A stretch of 47,451 nucleotides of DNA from Amphirosellinia nigrospora (GCA_004123355.1 SCHM01000008.1:1257402-1304852), one strand, 5' to 3'; counted from the first letter of the stretch, positions 1 to 13,368 are shown. Notes: generated from the sequence alone by a model not told the origin. Program-made: numbers and translations.

Positions 1-3000
1 CTATTTTAAAATAATTTTTTATTTATTTATAAATAAAGCTTATAGTTCCTATAAACTTTTTTATTTTTATTTAGTTTTTTAGTATTAACTAGTTTTAAAA
101 ATATTTAGTTTTGCTTTTTTTAATTACTATTTTATTATATATTTTATAAATTATTTTTAAAGCTTTTATTTCGCTATATTTAATAAATACTTTTTTAAAT
201 AATAATTTTAGTTTTAACTATAATATTTTCGGCAAAAAATAATATTTAATTTATTTTAGTTATTTTTTTATTATTTTATATAAGTTAAATATATTATTAA
301 TATATTTTATAGCGTAAAAAAAAACGTTTAAAGTTTTTAGGGCTATAAAAAATAGTTCGGGTTAAAAATTAAATATAAGTTTAAATATAATTTTTATTAT
401 TTTTAATATAAAATATATAGCTAATTAAATACTTTATAGTATTTTTATAAGCTATAGTTAAAAAAACTTAAATATTTCGAATATTAATATATAATAATTT
501 AAATATATTATAATTAATTAATATTTATATTTTAAATTAAACTTATAATATAAGCTAATTATAAAAGTATTTAGTTTATATATTTATAAATAAAAAAAAG
601 CTAGTATTTAAAAGGTTTTTTTTTATTTTATTATAGTTTAATATAAATTAGGGCTTTTTTATAGTTTTTATACTATAATATTTTTATTTTTGCTAACTAG
701 AACTAATATAGCTACTTAGTTTAAAAAACTTTTATTAGCTATAATAATAAATTTAAATATATTTACGTTAATATATTATTTAATTAAAATATTTAACTAG
801 TATAAGTTTAAATATAATTAAAGTTTAGCTAATTTGCTTTATAGCTTTATTTTTTTTTTTAGCTTTATTTTATATATAAAAAATTAGTTAACTTTATTAT
901 ATTTTTAATATTTATTACGCTATAATATATATATATTAAACATATATATAATATTTTATTGTTTACTTTAATACTAAAAAGCCGAACTATAGTTCTATAA
1001 ATAATTATTATTTATATATTATTTTATTAAATATTTTTTTTTAATATAATTAGTTTATACGTTATTTTTCGATCGGTAAAAATTTAATTTTTAGTTTTTT
1101 TTCTATACGTTATATAACCTATTTTTTCTTAACATAATAAATTAATCTAAATATAATATATTAAAAACTAATATAATTAATAAACTATAAAGCTATTTAT
1201 ATATTTGTTTTTTATATATATTATATTTAAACGTAGTATAATACTTTTAACTAAATATAATTTAAAAAAATAATAATATTTTTATATTAGCTGATTTAAT
1301 AATTTAGCTAAATTAAAACTAATAATTTAATTTAATAATTTATATTTAAAATATTTTATTTATATAGTTTTATTACTATTATTATTTTTTATATTAAATT
1401 TTAATATATTTTTTATATATTTTTTATAATATTAATATTTTTTTATATAAAAAAGTTAATTTATAAGTACTTTTTAATAATATTACCGGCTTTTTTAACG
1501 TTATTAGTTTTTTTCTAACATTAAAGTTTTTTATAATTAAAAACAAATTTTAAATATTAAATAACGTTATAACGTCCTAAAGCTATAATAATCTTAATAA
1601 CAAAAAAGTATTTTTTTTACCTTTCGATAGTTATATTATTGCTTATATAAAGCAAATAATACTTATAATTATTATATTAAATATTACGAACTTATTAATT
1701 TCTACGGTTTTTTATTTAAATTTAATAAAATAATAAACTTTACTTTATAATAAAATTAGCAGATTAAAATACCTAAGTTTTTAATAACGTTAAAATAAAT
1801 AAAATTAATATTATTTCTTTAATCTGCTTAATTAAAATTCTTTTTATAATATTTACTATAACTTTTTTCCTAATAATAAACTTAATAACTAAAGTTATTT
1901 TATACGCGTTTAATAATATAATAATAAACGTTTTTATTATAAAAATTATAATTTTTATTTTAATATATTTTCTAGCTATATTTTAGCTTTTTTTCTAATT
2001 TATATTAATATTTAAAATTACGAATAAAATCTAAGCTTAATTAAAAAAAGTTTATAAAAAATATAATATTTTAGTTTATTATAAAAAAGTTTTATAATTT
2101 ATTATATTTTTTTTTTCCGGCTTTTAATTTTTTTAATAGCTATAATAATACGTTTAAGTTATATATTTTACGTAGTTTAAATATACGTTTAGTTATTTTA
2201 TTATTATTAAATTTATAACTAAAACGCTATTTAAAGCTTTATATTTTTTAATAGCTAATTTTATTATAATATTAAACATAGTTTAAAATATAGCTATAAA
2301 GTTTTATAAATTTTATTTTAAAGTTATATTATTATTTATTATTTTTATATAATAAATAGCTTAATATTTTAAAAAAATTTTTATTATAATTAAACTATTA
2401 TAAATATTAAACATTTTATACGTATTAAATATTCTGCTTATAAAATAAATATTTTTTTTTATTTTTTAATAAATATATTATAATATAATTAAATTAATTT
2501 AAACTAAACTTTTTAAAAATAAAGCTTTATAAATATAAACTTACGTACTAATAGTATTTTCGCTTTTAAATAAGTTTGTTTTTATTATTATAGCTACTTA
2601 TTTTGTTTTAATATATACTATAGCTATATATAACTTTTTTTACTATAGCAAAAACAAACTTTTTTACTTTTTTTTAATATTTTAAAACTATTAACTAATA
2701 AATAATTTAATAATTTTATAAATAAAAATTGCTTTAAAAATAGTTTATTATATCTTTAATAATTTCTTTGGTTATATAAACCGTAGATTTTAACTTTTTT
2801 TTTTTGTATAGCTATTATTATAGCTATTATTATTATTATTATATATTATTTCGCTAATTTCTATTTAATTTTAACTAATATATATAAAAATAATCTTTTA
2901 ATATATACCCTGTCTAGTAATAATTATAATATTTAATAGCTAATTAGTTTGTTCGATTTTTTTAATATATTTATTTTATATAAAGTATATTACGTTATAA

Positions 3001-4184
3001 TAAATTAATTAAAAAAACGATTTTAAGCGTAATAAATTAAAAACGGTTAGAAATAAAAATAAAAGTTTAATAATTAATAAAAACGGTTAGATTATTTATT
3101 TTAATATAAAAAAGTTGTTAATATTTTTAGCTTATTTAATAAAAATATTTAAAGTTTTATATAAGATTTTATAATCGTTTTTATTTTTTTTATTTTATAT
3201 ATTTAGCTTTTATTTAGCTTTATTAGTAATTATTTTCGAAACGTTTTAAATAATTTCGAAATATTTTTTAGTGTTTTAATTCTAATAGCTTTTTATAATA
3301 AAGCTTTTTAATGTAAATTATAGTTTTTAAAACTATTAACGAATTTAAAAATAATTATTTATAAAAAAATATTTTTTACTAAAGATCTAGCTATAGCCTT
3401 ACTATTTAATATAATACTAGTTTTAAGCATATTTTAGATTTTTATTTATTTTATAGCTTTTTAAATATAGTTATAGTACTAAATAAAAAATGTTTTTTTT
3501 TTAATTAATATATATTAGGTTTTTAGTTTTATAGATTTTATTATTTATTAAACGGCCTAAATATTAGTTTTTAAAAAATTATTATAGTTTTAGTAAGTTT
3601 TTTGCTATAGTAATATTATTAGCACTTTTTTTTATAATTTTTTATAGTTTAATATCTAAATTATAAAAATAGCGGCTTTTTTAATATAAAATATATTAAT
3701 AGCACAAATAATTTTAAATAAAAATAATATTTTTTAGGTATATTTAATTTTTTTAAATTATTAAATAAATTACTAAAATTATTTTAATAATAATTTAATA
3801 TTATCGAAATATTTATATAAATTAAAATTAAATATTACTTACGTTAGTTTTATTATATTTATAAAAATTAAATAATTAATTAGTTATTAAAATAATTGTT
3901 TTTAAGTAAATATTAAAAACTTTATTAGCGAACTATTTAAGTTTAAATAATATTTTCGAAAATTAAGTCTTAAAAAGCGTTTCTAAATAAAACGCTTATA
4001 AATAATTACTTTAAGTTTTATTTATTTTAATTAAATAAACAATTAATAAATAAAATAAATAATAATATTAATTATTATATAGGGTATTTTTTATAAAAAG
4101 CTATTAAGCTTTAATTTTAGGCGTACTTACTGCTTCGCAAAAAATTTTTTCTTTTAGTATTTTATTTTTATTACTAGAAAAAAA
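1..4184 (-). mobile_element. Family A Ty3/gypsy retrotransposon, copy A1 (partial, cut by window start)
   Basis: This stretch aligns base for base with 15851-20021, with position 1 matching 15851. Differences are mostly C/T and G/A transitions and one-base indels in homopolymers, the pattern RIP leaves on duplicated DNA. The element reads on the minus strand, judged from the RNase H relic in the extra part that only copy A2 shows (about 15365-15640). A1 therefore carries the 5' half (leader, gag-like region, start of pol) and its 3' half lies left of the window. Every minus-strand frame is broken by many TAA/TAG codons and no intact start remains. It ends at the terminal repeat at 4185-4310. 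Assignment to the same family as A2 is secure; the domains inside A1 itself were not resolved. Confidence 0.8.
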
Positions 4185-4310
4185 GAGCAAAAAAAAATAG
4201 TTATTATATTAAAAATACGTAGTACCTATTTATCCTATCTAGATATGCCTAGCTATAGCTAGCTCTACCAGCTATTAACAGCTATTGTCGGGCCGACAGC
4301 TTATCTATAT
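4185..4310 (+). repeat. Terminal repeat L of family A (copy L1)
   Basis: This sequence of about 126 bp recurs at 13541-13692 and 20022-20146 in the same orientation and at 4415-4528 inverted. Recognisable segments include GTAGTACCTATTT, CTAGCTATAGCTAG and the palindrome TGTCGGGCCGACA near 4294-4306. It bounds A1 on the right, as 20022-20146 bounds A2. Because A2 carries L at both ends in direct orientation, L is best read as a short LTR. It keeps more C and G than the element body. Clean TG...CA ends are not visible, so the exact limits are uncertain. Confidence 0.65.
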
Positions 4311-4528
4311 TACTTTTAAAATAATTTATACGTAGACTTAGATAAATTTAAATAACTTAGATAATTTAGAAAAAGCACGGGGCGCACTAATGTTTACCCC
4401 GGACTAAATAGGCCGTTAACCCGTTAATAGCTATAATAGCTGGCGGAGCTAGCTATAGCTAGGCATATCTAGATAAGACAAATAAATGCTTCGCACTTTT
4501 AATACAACAATTACTTTTCCTTTGCTCT
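4306..4528 (-). repeat. Inverted copy of terminal repeat L with extension (copy L2)
   Basis: The reverse complement of this segment follows 13541-13757 over its whole length. It includes a GC-rich extension (TTTAGTCCGGGG, then a run ending in GCGCCCC) that L3 has but L1 and L4 lack. Together with L1 it forms an inverted repeat with arms of about 115-125 bp around roughly 100 bp, a potential cruciform. It abuts family B copy B1, but the second B copy has no such sequence at its left edge. L2 is therefore more likely a solo LTR or a remnant of another A copy than part of B. Confidence 0.65.
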
Positions 4529-4555
4529 TTTTTTTTGCTAGTATAAAAAATAAAA

Positions 4556-7500
4556 TAATATTAATATTAAATAATTAAAAATTTAGTTTTAAAAGTAAAA
4601 ATTAAAAAAATAAAGCTATATTATAATAATAAAATCGAAAAAAAAACAAAAAAAAAATTTTATAAAATATTCTAACAAAAAAAATAAACTAATTATTATT
4701 TTTTTTATTTAATTAAAACTAATATAACTATTTAAAACTAATTAGCTAGTATATAAATATTTTTATTTATTATAATTATAAAAAAAATTTTTAAACAAAA
4801 TAAAATTCTTAGTTTATTATATTGCGCGATAATATTATTAAAATATATATTTTTAAAATAAACTAGCAAATAAAGCTAAAAATAACAAACTATATTAAGC
4901 GAAGTTTTTTAAAATAAACGTTTTATATTAAACGAAATATTTAATATTATTATTATAATTATAAATAATAACTTTTAATATATTTTAAATATTTATTTAT
5001 ATTAATATATAAACATAAATATATAAATAAAAAAATATAAAATATAATAATATATTTTAATATAAACTATTTAATAATATTAATAACTATAAAAAATTAT
5101 AAAATTTATACTAAAAGTATAAATTTAAATTAAATAAACTTTAAATATATATAATATTAGTAAAATAGTTAGCTTAATAAAACATATTATTTTAATATTA
5201 ATTTTAAAAAAAACTATAAATAATATAAATAAAAATAGTTTAATTAAAAATAATAATAGCTAGTAAATAAATTTCGATTAAATATATTATTTAAAACGGA
5301 ATTTTAAACGAAATATAATATTAATATTAATTTTTTAAACTAAATTATTATAATAAAGTTATACGATAATTTAACAATTTTATTTATAATGAAGCAAAAA
5401 AAAATTAAATATAGCAAAAAACTATTATAATAATATATAATAATAGTTTTACTATATATAATAATAATAATATTAATATATATAGATTTTTTTAATCTAA
5501 ATATTAAAAGTTTTATATAAAACTAATATTCGAACTAAAATATATTAATATTTTAATAGTAATATTATTTAAATAAAGTTTAAAAGTTATTTTTTTATTA
5601 ATATATAAATAAGCTAATTTAAATTAAACGTAAACAAAAATAAATACTTTAAAATTATAAATAAAATAAATATTTATTAATAATAAAAATAAAGCTAGTA
5701 TAATTATAATATATTAAATAATAAAAATAAAAATATTATTATTAAAAAAAATAACGTATTTATAGTTTATATAAAAATTTAATTTAATAAATAATATTAT
5801 AATTATATTAGCTTTAAAAAACGTTACTAAAAAAAACGTTTAAATAATAATAAAAAATAAACTTAAATATAATATATTAAAAAATTATTTTTTTTAGCGC
5901 TTAACGTTTTAAAGATTTTTTTTCGGACTAAAATAATATTATATATATATAACTAATTTATATATATAGAATAACTAAAATTAATATTAAAAAATAATAA
6001 AATATAACGTATATAAAATATTATAAAAAAAAAAAATATAATATAAATAAAACTTAAAAGTTAATAAAATTAAATTATTATTATAGCTTAGCTATATATT
6101 TTAAAAATTAAAAATTAAAAGTTAATAAATAAAGTTTTAAATAAAATATATTATAAAAATAAAATAATATATATAATAAACTAACGCTATTTAAATATTT
6201 AATATTTATAATATAATAAATAATAAATAATAAGCGTAAAAAATAAATAGTAATTATATAATTATTAAATAAAATAATAGTTTTAAATATTATTTATTAT
6301 TTATTTTAAAAGCTATTATTATATAAATTTAAAAATATTATTATATAATAATTATAAAGTATAAAAAATTTTATTATTAGCTTTTAATAACTAAATTATT
6401 ATAACTAAATAGTTATTATATTGTTTAAAAAATTAGAAATATTATATATAATATTAATAAAATTTAAAAATAACTCCGGCTATATATAACGATTTATAAA
6501 TAAAAAGCTTTTATTATATATATTATATAAAAGCTTATATAAGATATTATTATTTATTTTAAAATAACCGAAAAATATTTCTAATATATAAAAGCTATTT
6601 TAAATATATATAATAAAATTAATTTAAGCTAAAAACTAATAAATTATTTATAATTATTTAATAGTAAAATTATTAAAATAAATAAATAATTATAAATTAA
6701 TAATAATAAATAATTAAATAAAAATAATAGCTAAATTAAAATAGCTTTAAAATTTAGTAACTTTTAAAATATATATTAATATAGTTAGTTTTTTAAAAAA
6801 GTTTATTTTATAATATTAATAAAAGCTTTTTTTTTTTTAAAAAAAAAACTAAATTATTAGCCGATATATATAAAGTAAAAACTATTTTTTTTATTATTAT
6901 AGCCGAAAAAATAAACAGCAAAATTATATTCAAGCTTACGGAAAAAAAAAAAAGCTTTTTAATTTATAGAAATAGTTAATAAATATTAATTATTTTATAT
7001 ATTAAAACCTATTTAAATTATATTTTATTAAATTAAACGTTTTAAAAAAATATATAATAAAAATAGTTTTTTATATAAATAAAAACTAGAATAAATAATA
7101 ATTAATTATTAATTAATATAGTTTATTTTATTTTTAAATAAAATATTATTTAAAAAATATTAATATAATATAATAAAGCTAAAATATTTTATTTAATATA
7201 AATATATTATAATTTTAAAGTTTAATATAATTATATATAATTTTAGTAATAATATTTAATTATTAAATAATAATAAAAATTATTAACTAAATAAATTTAT
7301 AATTAATAATATTATTAAGCTTAATATAAAGCTAATAATAATATTAATATATTTATTATAGTTTTAGTTTAATTTAAATATATTTCCGGAAAAAATAAAT
7401 TTAATTTTAAATGCTTTTTGCGTTTATTAATAATTATAAACGTAATAAATAATATAATAATAAAAAATATTAATATAGCTTGTTTAAAAATATTGTTAAT

Positions 7501-9061
7501 AAAATTAAATATTTTATAAAAAAAAATATATATATAAATAAACTAAAAGTTAAAACTATAGTAAAAATATAATATAGATCGGAGATTTAAAAATAATTAT
7601 AAGATTAAAAAATATAAATTAATTATTTTAAATTTAATAAAAAAAAAAAAAAAAATATAGTTTTTGTTTTTATTTATTAGTTATATTTTTATATATAATA
7701 ATAAATAGCTTTTTATATTTTTAATACTTAAATAAATAAAAGCAATTATATATTTTAAACGTATATTAAAATAATGTTTTAAAAAACATATAATAAAAAT
7801 ATTATTTCGGGTTAAAAAAAATATATATAAACTTTAAAAATTTATAATATATAATATAACTAAATAAAAAAAAAATATTAATAATATTATTTATAATATT
7901 TAAATAATATAATAAATTAGCAAAAAATATTTAATAAACTAAAACTAATTTAAAAACTATTAATATTATTTTATATAGTTATAATAGATTTTATTATAAA
8001 ACTACCGAAAATATTATTTATTAAATTATTTTAATAAATATTTAAGTATAATATATTCGATATTTTATTAATAATAATATATAAATTTAAAAAAAACTTT
8101 ATTAATATTAAAAAATATTAAATATATAATAATAAAATAAATAATTATGTTAGTATTAATATTATTATTATATAATTAAAGAAATATAAAATTTATTTTA
8201 AACCGAAATTTTAAGTTTATATTAAAGCTATAGTAAATATTATAAATAAAAATAAAAATAATATTAGCAATATCGATAAACTATTATTTATAAACTAACA
8301 ATTAAAACGAACAATATAATTAAAATATTAAAATTATTATTTAATATTATATAATAATAAATTTAAAATTAATATAATTAAATATTATATTTATATTATA
8401 TATAATATAATATAATATTAAGTTTATAATTATTAAATATTATTAAACGAATTAATATTAAGCTTTAAGCTATAAAGCGCGTTATTAATTTTAAAAGTAT
8501 TTAATAATATTATAAATTTTTAATTATATTAAAATTATATTAATAAAACGTAAAAATTATAATATAATTTATAGTAAAAATATTAAAATATAATATAATA
8601 TTAAATATAATTTTATATAATTTAATATTAAAATAAAGTTTTTTTACGATTTTATAAAAAATATTATTTGCTTAAAAAACTTTTTTAAATAATTTATATA
8701 AAAAACCGGACTATTTATTATATTAACGAAAAAAACAAACTAACATATAAACTAAACTTTTTATAATATTAAAAAGTTTATAAAATAATATTTATAATAT
8801 AATTATATTTAATAAAAAAAGTTAATTTTTTTAAAAGCGAAAACTAGTATTAAGATATATTTTTCGAAAAAAATAATAACGAATAAATATATATAAAATT
8901 AATAATATTTTTGCTAAAAAAATTAATTGCTTAAAAAATATCCGTTATTAAAATATTTAATTAAATAAAAAAGTTTTAAAGTTTAATATAACGAATAATA
9001 TTTAAAAGTACTATTAATAAAAAACGCCGCTAATTTAATATATAAATATAATAAAAAATAT
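4556..9061 (+). pseudogene. RIP-degraded gypsy pol with C-terminal chromodomain (B1)
   Basis: Relics of a polyprotein that would have carried protease, reverse transcriptase, RNase H and integrase for retrotransposition, with a chromodomain that in chromoviruses targets integration to heterochromatin. RNase H end: near 7400-7430 the frame gives N-L-I-x-N-A then, after a one-base slip, R-L, fitting the family ending N-x-x-A-D-A-L-S-R. Integrase: near 8290-8340, x-Q-L-K-R-T-I-x-L, fitting D-G-Q-S-E-R. GPY/F: 8701-8716 reads K-T-G-L-F-I-I, where CCA to CTA (CpA to TpA) turns GPF into GLF, followed in another frame by K-L-T-Y-K-L-N-F. Chromodomain: from 8951, K-Y-L-I-K-stop-K-S-F, then Y-N-E-stop-Y and K-N-A-A-N-L-I, with stops where the family has Trp (TGG). 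Frames shift between motifs. The upstream RT core was not located precisely. Confidence 0.75.
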
Positions 9062-9548
9062 TTAATAAAGCTTAAAAAGCTTAAATTAAAATATTAGTTT
9101 AACGAAAATAAAGCTAAAAATAATAAAATATAAAAAAAATTAAAAATTAAAAAACTATAAATATAATAAAAATAATTATATAAATTTTATTAAAAATATT
9201 ATTAGCGTAAAAAATAAATATATATTTAAGTAAAGTAAAATTATTTTTATTAAAAAATAATATTTATAATAATATTATTATTATATTTACTAAAATATTA
9301 TTTTTATATTTTTATAATATATATACCTATTTATATAATACTATAAGTATTTTTATATTTATATTATTATATTATACGTACATTAATACTATTATTATAA
9401 ACGTACAATATAACAATATATTATATTTAAATATTATAAACAATATTTTGCAAGCAAACGTATAATAATTAAATATTATTATTATTTATTATATGTTAAT
9501 AATAATTAAATATTATAATTATAACTTTTATAAATATATTTAAAATAA

Positions 9549-10900
9549 TGTTTATTAACCAGGACGAGGTTATACGAATAAATTTATATTTTAATATAAT
9601 ATAATCGATTTTTTAATAAAATAAAAAATTCTAGAACTAATGTTTAATTATAGCAAAAAAATCTATTTAATATATATAAAATATAAATAATAAATTAAAA
9701 AAGCGAGCTAAAAAAAGCGTATAATAATTATATAATTATTATTAATAAAGTCGAAATTTTAAAGATTTATAAAAAACTTTAAAACAAAAGCTAAATTTAA
9801 TTAGAACAAACTATTATTATATAAAAATACAGATATTATTATTAAATATATAATATTATAAAACTATTAAAAAATAATATTTTTAAAATATTTAATTTAA
9901 TTAAGTAATAATATTTAAAAAATAGTTAATAATTTAGTGCAAATTGTTTTAATTAATAATTTTTAAAGTTTAAAGTTTATTTAAAAGTTAAAAAAAATTA
10001 AAAAGTATATATTATTATTTAAATATACGTTTTAAAATAATTAATATTAAATTAAATTTTAATACGCGAAAAAATCGAAACTTTATATATATTTAATAGC
10101 GTAATTTATAAATTTAATATTTTATTAAATATAATAAAATATTTTTTAATTAAAACTAGTTTTATATAGTTTATAGTTTTAAAGCTATATATAAAAATAT
10201 TAAAATATTAGTTTTAATATTTAAAAATAATAACTATAAATAATAAACTAGTTATAAAATTAATAACCGGGATAAATTAATTTTAATTATAAATAATAAT
10301 AAATTTATTAAATTATTTAATAATAATATAAAAAAAAATATTTTATTTTATATTTTAATTAATTTTTTATTTAATATAATAAAATAATTTGCTTAGTTTA
10401 AATAATATAAAAAACGTTATAAAAGTTTAAAATAATATTATATATAAAGTTTTTAGTAGTAATAAAAAATATTTTTTAATAAATATTAAAATAAACGTTT
10501 AATAAAATAATATAAAAAAGTTTAAAAAAATCAAAGCTATAAAGCTTAAAAATATTAAATTAAAAAATATAATATAAAATATTAAGCGCTAAAGTTAATA
10601 AATATATTGCTAAAATAAAAACTTATTAAATAAAATAAACTTTTTATAACATAATATTAAAATAATAATAAAAAAAGCTATTTAAAAAAAAATAAAAACT
10701 AAAATTTTAAATTAAAAAATAATAAATAGTTAAAATTTAAAAGTAGGATTTTTAAATAATAAAACTATTAACTAATATAATTATTTAAAAATATAACTAA
10801 AATTTTAATTGTTTAATAATATATTAGTTTTTTATTAATAATAATATTATTTAAAACTAATTTATTAATAATATAACTATAATAATTAATAATATAACGT
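9549..10900 (+). pseudogene. Coding-like relic downstream of the chromodomain, unknown product (B1)
   Basis: About 490 bp past the chromodomain a plus-strand frame opens with ATG at 9549 and reads M-F-I-N-Q-D-E-V-I-R-I-N before decaying. In copy B2 the same place (near 45829) reads I-F-I-N-Q-D, then a stop, showing the start ATG as ATA and Arg CGA as TAA, both RIP-type changes. Farther on, short stretches keep coding-like texture, for example from about 10069, E-K-I-E-T-L-Y-I-F-N-S-V-I-Y-K-F-N. I do not recognise the family. It could be an extra 3' ORF of the retrotransposon or the relic of an older element duplicated with it. The segment around 9558-9575 keeps CpA in both copies (AACCAGGAC), unlike its surroundings. 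The end coordinate is a guess. Confidence 0.35.
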
Positions 10901-11160
10901 TATAACTTAAATTATAACTTAACTATTATTAATATTATATTATATAAATAACTACGAAAAATTATTTTTATTAAAGCTAATAATAATAATATTAAAGCTA
11001 ATAAAAATTATAAAAAACAAAAAGCTATTAATAATAATAACGCTAAATAAATATATTATAAATAATAGCTAAGCGTTATTATAAATTATTAAATAAAAAT
11101 AATAATAATAATAACGATTTATTAATAGTAATAACTAAATTATTAAATTTTATTTAAAAA

Positions 11161-11812
11161 TAATATATTAAAATATATATATTAAAGTAAAAGTAAATAA
11201 TATTATTAAAGCAGAAATATATAATGCTATATTACGACATATTTTTAATTATTTTTTTAAGTTTAGAAATGTTTTTTAAGTTTATAAACATTTTAAACTA
11301 GTTTTATTAAATTAATACTTTTTATAATAATAACAATATTTCTTATAATAATAATAATATTTTTTATAACAATAATAATGTTTTTTATAATAATAGCGAT
11401 ATTTTTTATAATAATAATAATATTTATTTATATTTATATTTATTTTATAAACGAAAGTAAGATTTTTATTTGTACTTTTAGGCAAAAGATATTAAACCGA
11501 TATTTTTTGTAATAGTTTTGTTTTTATTTTTTAAATAAACTAATACGTTTTAAACGATAAAGATTTTTATTAACGTTTTTGTTTTATTTTCTAAACAAAT
11601 ACGGGTTTTGTATAGCTGTAGGGTTATTATTAATAAAAATATAAACGATAATAAAAATAATAATAACGATAGAAAAAATAAAAATAAAAATAAAGCAGAA
11701 AAAAAAAAGATTATAGTAATAAAAAAATAATATAAATAATAGTTTAATCGAAAAAAATGTAGCAATAATAATAATAAGGACGTTGTTTTATTTTTTAGGG
11801 GGGGGTAAATAG
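11161..11812. other. Simple-sequence stretch between B1 and hairpin repeat H1
   Basis: No gene is seen here. The stretch holds the 21-bp minisatellite described separately, a purine-rich AAAAATAAAAAT tract (about 11670-11715) and a run of eight G at 11798-11805. It keeps a little more TpG and CpA than the elements on either side, so it may be non-repeated sequence less exposed to RIP. Confidence 0.6.
11319..11423 (+). repeat. 21-bp minisatellite, five units
   Basis: Five head-to-tail units of exactly 21 bp start at 11319, 11340, 11361, 11382 and 11403, each close to TTTTTATAATAATAATAATAT. Differences are single bases (ATAACAAT, ATAGCGAT, TTCTTATA). The array ends at 11423. Confidence 0.9.
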
Positions 11813-11955
11813 AACGCTATTTTAAAAATATTGTTTTTAAAATAATATTTAATAAGCTAAATATTATTTATAAAACGTTATTTTTAAAACAATGTTTAGT
11901 ATAACAACTTAGCTTAATAATTTATTAACTTTAGAATTAATAAACTATACGCTAT
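11813..11955 (+). repeat. Three-hairpin short repeat, copy H1
   Basis: One of five copies of a repeat of about 143 bp. It starts AACGCTATTTTA and ends ACGCTATTA. The three internal hairpins, clear in H2, are largely blurred here by transitions (ATTGTTTTTAAAATAATATT in place of the first). The AACTTAGCTTAATAATTTA block that follows the hairpins in all copies is present. No coding content. Confidence 0.85.
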
Positions 11956-13368
11956 TAATATTTTTTGAAAAAAATAAAAATAAAATAAAAATATTTAAAT
12001 ATAAATATCGTATAGCCAATTTAATTATTAACTTTTATTATATCGACCGAAATTATTATATAATTTTATTAAAGCTTATTTTAGCTATTTTAAAAGTTTA
12101 AATAATTCTAGTTTTAGGTTTTTTTATATATAAGCTTTTTTTATAGTTTTTTTATAATAAAATTTCAAAGCTTTTATATTTTAAATAATATTTTAATATT
12201 TATATAATATTAATTATTAAATATAAATAGATTAAATAACTAGGTTATAATTATTAACTAAATATTTTTTTATATAATATATAAATATATTATTTATAAT
12301 ATATTATATAACGTTTTTATTTTATATATCCGAATTTCTTTTTTTTATATTATATATTTTAAGTAGCTTTTATATTTAATTAAATAAATGAAAAATTTTT
12401 CGGATATTAGTTTATTTTCAAATATTATTTTATATATATTAAAATATTAATTTTTCGCGCAAAATCTTTTTTAAAAAATATAATTAGTTAACTAGTATTT
12501 TTTTTTTTAATAAATAAAGCATTTTTATTTATATATAAGTTTTTCAAGAAATAATTATTTATATAATTTTAGCTAGTATATATTTTTAAAAATTTTTAAA
12601 ATATTATATAATATTTTATATTATATAAAATAATAGTTAATTTAGTTATATTATCGATTTATATAATAAAAATTTTTTATTTTTTATACGAAATACCGAA
12701 TTAATAAGTTTTTTTTAACTTAAAAATATAAATAAAAGTTTAAAAAAAATCTTTTATATATAAGTTTTTAAAAAATAAATACTATTTTAAATTTTAGGAT
12801 ATTTTTATACGCGTATATAATAGTTATATTTAAATAAACTTCTTTTAAATATTTTGCTTTAAATATTTTTTAAGCTTTAAATAGCTTATTAATTATAATT
12901 TTTAATATTTTATATAAAATAAATTTTTTTTTTATTTATATATTTATATAAAAATAATATTAGTTTAATTAGTTTAATATTAATTATAGTTTATAATTAT
13001 ATTAAATATATATTTATAATATTATATATTTTTTTATTAATAAATTAAAACTAATATAATATATAAATTTTTTATATAATAGTTAATATATAAAAAATAT
13101 AATATAAAACTAATTTTTTATATTTTAAGCTTTAATAATAATTAACGAATTATTATATACTTTATTATAAATAAATTATATAGTTTTTTAAATAATTCTT
13201 TTTTTTATTAAGTTTTTAAAAAAATATAATATTTTATAAATAAAATAGCTTTGTTTTAAATATTATATATAAAAAAAATCTAAATTTTAAATAAAAGTAC
13301 TTTATATTTAGTATATTAATAATAATAAATTGTTTTAAAGTTTAAAATTTTTTTAAAAAACTAAATTG
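11956..13368. other. Unassigned AT-rich relic, no gene recognised
   Basis: About 1.4 kb of heavily RIP-mutated sequence with no second copy noticed in the window. Minus-strand frames keep some short coding-like stretches (for example around 12420-12710), suggesting a decayed element read on the minus strand, but no family could be named. The flanking H1 and H2 are in opposite orientations, so the pair forms a long-range inverted repeat around this segment. Confidence 0.4.

Larger units (their letters stand above)
4556..11160 (+). mobile_element. Family B Ty3/gypsy chromovirus, copy B1
   Basis: The block of about 6.6 kb is repeated in direct orientation at 39318-40308 plus 41846-47451, where a 1.5-kb element interrupts it. 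The two copies differ mostly by transitions and short indels. Plus-strand relics give the order RNase H end (about 7385-7431), integrase (about 8285-8345), GPY/F module (about 8640-8815) and chromodomain (about 8951-9061). The spacing is normal for a gypsy pol: about 420 codons from the RNase H end to GPY/F, then about 80 to the chromodomain. The left edge at about 4556 seems 5'-truncated, since gag-like sequence lies upstream of the other copy only. Similarity continues about 2.1 kb past the chromodomain, longer than a normal 3' untranslated region plus LTR. No LTR pair was found for this family. Confidence 0.8.

Noticed and set aside
11319-11423. A CRISPR-like array of regular repeats
   Set aside because: The 21-bp units are directly joined with no spacers; it is a minisatellite in a eukaryotic context.
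11550-11765. A 71-codon minus-strand ORF with an ATG start, giving a Leu/Phe/Ile-rich peptide that looks like a membrane protein
   Set aside because: It is the complement of an A-rich simple-sequence tract (AAAAATAAAAAT repeats), which automatically reads as F, L and I. There is no second copy and no domain, and hydrophobicity is a by-product of composition.
12420-12710. A piggyBac/IS4-type transposase relic on the minus strand
   Set aside because: A few residues can be lined up with the family, but no catalytic residue or spacing is convincing, so the segment was left unassigned.
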